Shown: one piece after another, positions 56,701 to 64,000 of the stretch
Numbering within the stretch: position 1 is the stretch's first letter
How the letters are laid out: the number at the start of each line of letters is the position of its first letter
Translations under genes and position numbers: made by a program
Source: Cryphonectria parasitica EP155
Lineage: Eukaryota > Ascomycota > Sordariomycetes > Diaporthales > Cryphonectriaceae
Assembly: GCF_011745365.1 (NCBI RefSeq)
Contig: NW_024468911.1
Span: 4,148,759 to 4,212,758 of the forward strand
DNA length: 64,000 nt
Direction of reading: 5' to 3'
Notes under the pieces: model-generated
The model's database searches: none
What the model was told of the DNA's origin: nothing
Seen by the model: the letters and a program-made list of their open reading frames with translations, nothing else

Positions 56701-59700
56701 TAGTGGCTGATATGGGTTGATTATGTGGTCGGTGCTGTCAGTTACTCTTCACAAATGTATGTCGTGTGACTGCCAATCCTGAGCCGAACCTTATAACATG
56801 GCCTTTAAAGTCCTGTTCCTTCACATGGGGACAGAGTATGATCGGATGATAGGATGAGGTGCAGCTTTGCTTCTCACAGCTGGCTACAGTATCCTCTGAC
56901 CATTGGAACAGTATACTCTGACCATTGGATCTTGCACTGCTTAATTTTGCATGGAGAGAATTCTGAGGATACATTGCAAGGAGATATTGATTCGATCAGC
57001 GAGTATTAAGCAGTCTCCCCATATCGGTCCTGTTGCTTGGATATCTATGAGTAAATGTCTTCAGTGTCTCTATTGTGCCTTGGCTTGAATAGCAGGGGAT
57101 TTCCACACACGTAGCAGAAAGAAGCCCACCCCACAGCCGTGATCAACCAAAGTAGTGACTAGGCGCCGGACACGCGTATGGCATGAGCATGCAGTCATAC
57201 ACACCCGGATGACGGCCATGCCTTCCCCAGCCAAGGAGGACTCATCCAATGCCTGACAAGTCTCAGCCGACCAAGGTCTGCAGGATGGACTGTCCCGTTT
57301 GTCTGGTGAATGGAGGTGTGCTGACGTCCGCACGACTCTTGCATAAGTCGGCCATGTTGTATCATTCCCCAGTGCCTTTTTCACTCCGCATCAGTGGCGG
57401 TGCTAGGATGAGGAAGCCTGCCGCCATGACCTCCTCTCGAAGCTGACAGACTATCTGCACGAGCCAGGGCATGTGGTCTGGAGGAGTGGGGATGCGAAGC
57501 CATTGTTGAGTCGACACAGCTTCGATGGAGACCGGGTCATCAGGCCGAAAAAGAAGAACCTAAATTTGCTTGATGGCCCGTCCCAGCTCTCATGCGTCCC
57601 TGTAAGAAGGAAGGCACCTTGCTATCCTCGGGACCAAGATTCATGAAAGTTGCCCCACAGGATGAGGCTGTGGTCAAAGAGGGGGAATGTTGTACTTGAC
57701 GCTGCTGTAAGCACGCACCCACATTGATTTCAGGCAGACATGTTTCGTCTTCCTACTACACTCACTTCCAACCAAGTGTCGCCACTTACTCATACTTTTC
57801 AGTCTCAAGAGGCTTGGGGCAAAAGTCGGGTTTCTTGGAATAACTAGGATCTTGGATGAAGCAGGTGACCTGCCCTTCGTAAGTCCTTCGCAGCCGCACA
57901 AATCTCGAGACTCTTGGAGATTACATTGGACTGCTTCGCTTCGTTCTGTGGCGACAGTAGGGGGCTAGATACTGTATATTTTTGTTTTCGGACTTGATGC
58001 GTTAGCAATTCTTTCTCGCAAGTATTGTGGGTTCGTAAGGCCATGACTAAAGCTATGCTTTAGAGTGAAGGGTCAAGGCGTCTTTTGCCCTTGCCGGTAC
58101 CCCCATGGGAAATGATGTACTGATGAAGCGGGTAACTTTTGACGAAGACCCTTCTTGTGTCGGGGCTTTTCGCAACAAGTAAGGCTCAGACAGAAGCCTC
58201 CTGTTGATAATACATTTCACTCGACCGATAATGCCAAAGTACCTGCTATGGGCGGGTGGCTACATGAGTCTTTGTACGCCCCAATATCATGATGCCCAAT
58301 CTGCAGGACGTCAGCAAGGTTAGCGATCGCGGGGCCGCAGATTGACCCCCCCCTCCTCCTCCTCCGCCCCCAGCATCGCCATTACTCTTTTGTAACGTCT
58401 TTGAACTTGCTTATTCAGGCATGCTCGGAATGCAAAACAGGAACCCGTGTGCGAGATTGGATCGTGGATAACTGATACGTAAAAGAGGGACTCGATGACT
58501 ACAAAAATTGCATCTATCTGTAAGGCTTATTATGATCGATGATGGCCGGTATACTAACCGCTCCAACAGTAGTGTGGGTAATTAGGTGAATGGGGTCAGC
58601 AGATAGCTTGCATATCTGCACATACACCTAGATGGCAACCTCCGAGGGGCAAGCAGAGCAGCCATTCGAGGAGCCGATATATTCCAAATTGCTGTGCTAG
58701 CAGTTCGAGAGATCAAAATCCTGAAGATCCAAGAAAGAAAAAAAAACCAAAAAAAACCTGAGCTTGCTGCATAGAGGCGCCGGCAAGTCGTAGGACGCTA
58801 ATAATTCAGACCAGCAAGCTGCGTTGTATAGCCAGGCCACCGGGCCATTGCAATCTCGACCAATCGAGCTGTCAGTCTCTTGAGATCGTCGAGCATATGC
58901 CCCTGTATGATTATGCACCCCGTACCACACATGGAGGCGGCCACATGCTTCTAGCATGTCTTTGATAAGCAAGGTCCTAAGACTTGAACCCAGCGCACCT
59001 CTCCTTTAGCACCCTCGAATTTCAGCCTTGGGAAAACGAAATCATCTATGGATGAGGCAGGTGGAGGGACAAACCCAGGACGGAGACACCAAAATGACGA
59101 GGAATTCTCTTGCCAGAAGTAACCTGCAGCCCATGTCGATGTACCAACTGACAACCCATTACGAACCGTGGACAGGATGTCGGCTGGCGGAAATTATGTG
59201 TAAATCGCGTCCGCCTAGCAAAGACACAATGCGTCACTGTGCTGTTCGTAATAAAGATAAGTCACCTGCTTCTTGGTTACTCTGCACAAGCCGTTGCCTG
59301 AAGGAGCACCGGAACATTCGAGTCTTGAAGGGGATGGGAGTCGACTGCGCTTTGGCCTTACACATATCTCAGCCCCGGTCGGTGGCCACTTGAAAGGTGT
59401 CATGATTCCCGTACAATGCCATCCATGTCAGCGATATCGCCAAACGTTAGATTGGCTCTGACTAATCCTTCGATAGTCATGCTGTCCAAAATCCAACTCT
59501 AGTTTCAAGACAGACAAGACAAAGCATGTGGTCGTAAGGAGGACCTCAAAGAGGAGACTGCACTGCTGTGGATGCCGAGCCCATATGGGAAATACCTGTG
59601 GGTCCCTTGGACAGCAGCCTAGATGGTGCACGTTGCAGAGCCCCTCCCACACCCCCCCCCCCATGGTCAGTCATCTCGCAGCAGCTGCGCACAAAGTTCC

Positions 59701-61900
59701 CCAAAGTAGTAAATGGCATGTTCCACAAGCTCCTGGCCTGGTGTGAGACTAGTGCAATGTTTGGTGAAAGAGGCGAAATTGTCAGGGCCCAGCCACAGGC
59801 GGTCAGCCAAAAAAGCCGAAAGGCAGAAGGGTTGGAATGTGATACGTGAGTGAGCTCTGAGACCACTGGACGGAGTCAGCAGCAGCAAGAAGAGATGGGT
59901 GATGAGTCCGTGTCGAGGCTGACGAGGACCTCGAGAAAATACCACGGTCATCTCCTCCCCCAAAACACAGCGTTCTCAAGAAGAAAGGTCCTCGTACTAG
60001 ATCGGCTGAGTGTCGCCTTGAAGACGCTTGCACCCCAGCCGCTCTCACATGGTTTTCGGAGACGCGAAGCGGCGGACTGCGCCTTGGTTGACAGTCACTT
60101 ACAGGTGAATGGTAAGATGGTGTGAAGGATGCGGCTAAGGACGCCAAGAGCCAGTCAGGATTGCCGGTTTTCTGATGTCCACTGGAAGTATTTGCCTGCA
60201 GAGATGTATTGGTACCCCAAAAGCAACACTGCAGTTGTTGCCAGTCTCCCCCCGACAGTTGCATCTGGTGTGCCTCTGGCCACCAACTTGTTGTCTTTGA
60301 TCCTCATGGACATCTTTACCCTTGCAGATGGAAATCACCTCTTCTTAGTACCGTAGGCCAAGAAATTGGACGTTGGGTGCAAGATGGGAAAAGGTACTGG
60401 TGCAGAAGCCAGGCTTCTCGTGTTGGGGCGTTGTGCTGCGGCCATGCAGGTCTTGCACTTCAGCCGCCATCCAGCCACACGGGCGGACAACCGACCGCAT
60501 CTGCTGACAAAACACAGATAACAGCGCCATCTTTCAAAGCAACCTCGCATACGGCAACGAACCCGAAGGGAACGTGATGGCGCTGTGATGATAATCTAGT
60601 CATGAAGGATTGGAGGATGGGTTCGGTTGCTGAATGGTCGCATCCTCGGGTTCTGTGCAGATAGCATCTCAATGTGAGACACTGGCCGCAGGGTTGCTTT
60701 GCACGCTTTGCATGTTCGGTGTGGGACACACAAGACAAAGCAAGAAAAAGCAAGGCTAAAGACGGACCAGGGAAACGGCGGCAGGGAAAGGGCGCCGTGG
60801 AAGCAGGGTCGGCAGGGCGGCAGGAACGGCAGAACGGCAAGCCCTGTTTATTACGTAATCAGAAAAACTATGCGCCAACCCATGTCCGTTCTCCAACACG
60901 GATTACTGCAGCGTGTACACCGGAGACCAGGACCCCTCCCCCCTTCCCTGCCCCTTCCCCCCCAAATCGACTCTAAAAACCCCGTGCCAGAACAAAAACC
61001 CCGCCTATCTGTCGTTTTCCCCTTCCTTTTCTCCATCTTACATAAACAACCTCATCCGCTGACTTAGCAGGCCTTGAACTTGCAAGGACTAGAGCAAGTC
61101 ATCATCCCTCCATTCTCGCATCGAAATCGCATCGCCCCCCACCCCTTACCAGTGTGACACTACTAAGGCGGCCTGTCGCCTATCGCCTGTCGCCCGTCGC
61201 CCTTCCAAAAAAGGTGCGTTTCGAGCTGCTTTTGTCGCGTCGCGATTGGGTCTCGTCAGCCAAAAATTCATCACCTAGAATGCGCCCAGCTGACGGACAG
61301 TCCCACCATTCGATCAGTCAGCCGACTGCAAAGACAGACAAACAGACAAGGAACCCGCGTAGGGCCCTGCGACTGAGGATCTGGGCCTTGTGTTCCCACA
61401 CCCCCTCAAGAGGCAGAGAGAGAGAGCTACCAAAACAGAACCTCTCGCCCCTTGGAAACGAGGACGAGGACGAGGATCAAACTGACCAACATTCATTCCA
61501 CCTTCATATTTTACAGGTGACGAGAGAAGAAGAAGACGAAGAAGAGCCAGCCAGTCGGAGAAGAAGAAGAAAAAAACACCCCAAACCCCAAAGGACAAAC
61601 AAAAAAGAAAACACTGCATTCATTCCCCCGTTTTACCATAATCCGCTTTCAACAGCCCCCCTATCAGCCAAGCCTATCAGTCTAACCGGGCGGGTCGGAG
61701 ATATTTGCATTGCCCATCGCCTCATCCAAGGTGACAGATCCTTGCCTCGTTTCGCAATCGATCTGGGTCATTTGGTCATCATTCATTCACAATCCGGACC
61801 CGCGTCCTTGGGATTACCTCAACGACAAATCAATCTCCCTGCCAATTTGACCACCTGGACCATCGAGCCGATAGTCCACGCGAGAGAGGTGTAGCCATTA
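53797..61900. other. 8 kb gene-poor block
   Basis: No convincing gene. Open frames are short, overlap on both strands and lack family features or splice support. No terminal inverted repeats, target-site duplications or reverse transcriptase motifs were seen. The GC content is ordinary except near 55080-55200, which is AT-rich. A 2x22 tandem repeat lies at 56886-56929, and a C-rich run near 59650-59662. A degenerate CGCCTGT-like repeat occurs at 61170-61203. Unannotated non-coding RNAs cannot be excluded. Confidence 0.5.
56886..56929. repeat. Tandem repeat, two 22-bp units
   Basis: Two adjacent copies of ACAGTATCCTCTGACCATTG plus GA with a single mismatch. Each copy contains an inverted CCAAT (ATTGG). 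Confidence 0.85.
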
Positions 61901-62168
61901 TATTTAAGGTTTCCCTGCCCAGCACGCTGAGTCAGATCGGTCCTGTCCTCCCAGTGGCCAGACAAGATTTGTCAGTCAACCAGTCAGTCGCCATCAGTAT
62001 TTGCGTGTCTTTGTCACCCATTTCTGGTGCCAGCCACACCGGAAAGCGACCAAGAAAGAGAGAGACAGAGAGAGAGAGGAATACGCACGCAGTGACCCAC
62101 ACAGCGACCACGTCGACTTCTGCTTTGGCTCCATCTGCTTGTGATAACGGGGCCCAGTGGACTGGAAA

Positions 62169-62311
62169 ATGCAGACTGCTGTTGATGTCAAGATTGGTGA
62201 GTAAAACAGCCATCATGCACTCTAACTTGAACCCTGCTTCCTATATGCTGTGTAACCATTCCCCCAGACACTATCATCATCACTACCCTGGCCCATCTTG
62301 ATCCTTCTTGA
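62169..62311 (+). promoter_or_regulatory. Candidate spliced leader with 23-codon upstream ORF
   Basis: A 71-base intron-like element (62197-62267) has a GTGAGT donor, a CTAAC branch-type sequence near 62222 and a CCCCCAG acceptor. Joining 62169..62196 to 62268..62311 gives an ATG-to-TGA frame of 23 codons (MQTAVDVKIDTIII...). This suggests a plus-strand transcript whose main coding sequence lies farther right, at or beyond the window edge. Splicing is inferred from consensus only. Confidence 0.4.
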
Positions 62312-63776
62312 ATTTGCTGCTCGGTTTGGATCGCATCTTTTTTGCCGCATGGGACCACACACACACAGACACACACACAGACACACACACTCTTTCTCTC
62401 TCTCTCATATGCATGCGCCTCCATTTTACACAATTCCCACATGTCGCAATATGCCCATGTTACCCGGTTCCTTCCAGCTCCTCCTGTCGTCCATCCCTCA
62501 GGCTTTTGCCTTCCAGCTCTGTCGGTTGGCTGCCTGTTCCCTACTCCTCCTCGCGCCCTCCTCTCTCTTCCTCCCTATTCCCTCCTCTCATAATCCGAGT
62601 TTTTGTTATTGTTTCAAGTGAGACATACAGTTGAGAGAGTGGGTGCGAGCTACATTTGGTACCTAAACAGACGGCCAGACATAGCAGCGGGAGGAGTGCG
62701 AAGTCAAAACAAAAAGTCACGTCAAGTCAAGCCAAGCCAAGCCCAGATCATCTCGGTCCACATGGACCAGATCGCTCTTACACGGCTCTTACATAATGGA
62801 TCGTCCCCCGACCCTCCCGCGCTGCGAGACAAGGCAAGACCCAAGCAGCTCTCTTTCTCTCTCTCTCTCTCTGTCCTTGCTGCCGTGTATTTGCCTTTAG
62901 TCGTCGTCGTCGTTACGGGGTCTCTGGGCTCTTTCTCCTTTTCGGGCTTCTCTTCTTTCCACACCGACAATAAGTAATCAACTGCCCTCCCCGTTCCTAC
63001 CCACACCAACACTGTTCCATCTTTTTACTGCCGCCCCCGAGAAACTCTCTTCGTCATTTCTATAACGGAGGAGAAATAGGCATGACGAGGACGTCGTGAT
63101 CATCACTCTCAGCTTATCGAAGCTTTTTTGATGTATGTTTTTGTGCCGTCGTGCACGAAAAGAGAAATCGATCGTCCTGTCCTGTCCTGTCCTTTTACCA
63201 GCGGCATGACACGCTTGGCCGAGTTGGCTTACTTCATCAACATATCCTTTCATACCTCGCCTCGCATTGGCATTGGAATCCCTTGCGTCGCGTTTCATTA
63301 CCTCAGCAGCTTTTCTCTCACTCTTGATAACGGGCCAGTGCCCACGCAACCCATTTTCTTTGCCCGGAAACGGCAACGCTGGATTGATCCTTGTATGATT
63401 GATCCTCCACGATGTTATACACACACACAACCCCTGCTTCCTGTTTTCCTTCTTTGTATTCCAGCGAAGGGGAATAATAGGAAGAAGAAGAAGAAAAGAC
63501 GCCGCCCCCCCCCCCCCCCAAAAAAAAAAAAACTACCAAAGAACACCAAGATCACATCGTCTCTCGTATCCATTTTCAAAAACACTCGAGACATCTTTCT
63601 TTCGCATCAGAACAGGATGCTTTCTACCCCTCTGATCTCATTGACCCTTCCTCGCCCTTCCACGTCCGCTGCTAGTCGAGGACATGAGCCTCACTCTCCA
63701 TCAACCCGATCCACACACTCACTACCTACTACGCGTCTCTTACGCCTCTCTAAGCTTGTGCCATCAACGCTGACAG
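62312..63776 (+). other. Pyrimidine-rich leader-like region
   Basis: About 1.5 kb of C/T-rich sequence with CA repeats (62362-62391), a CCTGT pentamer repeat (63176-63193) and a C15-A13 run (63505-63532). The composition is that of a long fungal 5' leader or promoter. Open frames crossing it are not protein-like. Confidence 0.4.
63505..63532. repeat. C15-A13 homopolymer tract
   Basis: A run of C (63505-63519) followed directly by A (63520-63532), the same layout as the intronic tract at 16988-17012. Confidence 0.9.
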
Positions 63777-64000
63777 AGCTACCATCACATTATAGAAACA
63801 CGAGGACAGTCTGGAATTCCAAACGCCGACCAACACGAAAGCACCACCAGCAGGCCTCCTCCGCAATTATTTCCACGCCCAGAGCCATTGCACGTGGAGA
63901 CTGCTGCCGCTGCCGCTGCTGCTGCTGCTGCTGCCGCCGCCGCCGCCGCACCTGTTGACGTGCCACAGCCGCATGCCTATCAGGAGCCCGTGTCTTCACC
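63777..64000 (+). CDS. Possible 5' coding exon with poly-Ala tract (partial)
   Basis: The frame is open from just after a TGA at 63771 to the window end and reads a Pro-rich stretch (RPPPQLFPRPEPLHVET), about 15 Ala encoded by mixed GCT/GCC/GCA codons, then PVDVPQPHAYQEPVSS. No ATG lies in this frame, so it would enter by a splice acceptor (candidates end at 63776 or 63795). The Ala/Pro/Gln composition would suit the N-terminal part of a transcription factor, but no domain is visible. The other two frames through the repeat give Cys/Arg or Leu runs and look less natural. Confidence 0.3.

Noticed and set aside
61154..61894. 246-residue plus-strand ORF
   Set aside because: Repeats and acidic/basic simple-sequence runs typical of leader DNA; no domain. 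More likely promoter or 5' leader of the gene to the right.
63128..63958. 276-residue plus-strand ORF through the C/A homopolymer
   Set aside because: Crosses a C15-A13 run and ends in Cys/Arg tracts; the alternative Ala-rich frame is more natural at the edge.
1..64000. tRNA, rRNA and CRISPR elements
   Set aside because: TTCGA-type motifs seen in several places lack matching acceptor and anticodon stems; no regularly spaced repeats were found.

Overview
The window reads as a nuclear chromosomal segment of a filamentous ascomycete (Pezizomycotina, most likely Sordariomycetes). The protein-coding genes are eukaryotic housekeeping genes interrupted by 50-190 nt GT-AG introns. Intergenic spacers are long and pyrimidine-rich. 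Several families present are typical of filamentous fungi: Dicer-like 1, Polycomb EED, a fungal rhodopsin-fold membrane protein, an NDUFA5-type complex I subunit and ERG1. I cannot name the species. I recognised no rRNA, tRNA, CRISPR array or intact transposon.

Layout. At 0-7 kb are the 3' end of a Dicer-like gene, a large His/Pro-rich single-pass membrane protein (minus strand) and, divergent from it, eIF2alpha. At 8-16 kb are a Ran-binding RanBP3/Yrb2-like protein and the intronless RecQ-family helicase Hrq1. At 16-22 kb are a rhodopsin-domain membrane protein, a complex I NDUFA5-type subunit and, converging on it, the Golgi protein Yip4. At 23-25.4 kb is a PAS-domain protein, followed by about 5.4 kb with no convincing gene. 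At 30.8-35 kb the ten-exon PRC2 subunit EED converges on the Pol I factor Rrn11. At 35.5-42 kb lies a mitochondrial run: a carrier of the Mme1 type, the inner-membrane peptidase Imp2 and a long PPR-like protein. At 43-47 kb are squalene epoxidase Erg1 and, converging on it, the dolichyl-phosphate glucosyltransferase Alg5. At 47.7-48.2 kb is a small Ser/Pro/Lys-rich hypothetical protein with two short upstream ORFs. At 50.7-53.8 kb is the PP4 regulatory subunit Psy2. From 53.8 to about 62 kb I see no gene. The last 2 kb look like the spliced leader and first coding sequence of a plus-strand gene that leaves the window.

How the genes relate. These are independent single-gene units, not an operon or a biosynthetic cluster. 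Themes that recur are chromatin and RNA silencing (Dicer, EED), genome maintenance (Hrq1, Psy2), gene expression (eIF2alpha, Rrn11, RanBP3-like), membrane and sterol/glycan synthesis (Erg1, Alg5, Yip4) and mitochondria (NDUFA5-type, carrier, Imp2, PPR). I did not find a clearly new multi-gene system. The least explained items are the His-rich membrane protein, the PAS protein, the small uORF-bearing gene, the spliced leader at the right edge and the two large gene-poor blocks.

Exon models were built by eye from splice consensus, unbroken reading frame and family similarity. Every multi-exon model given sums to a whole number of codons.
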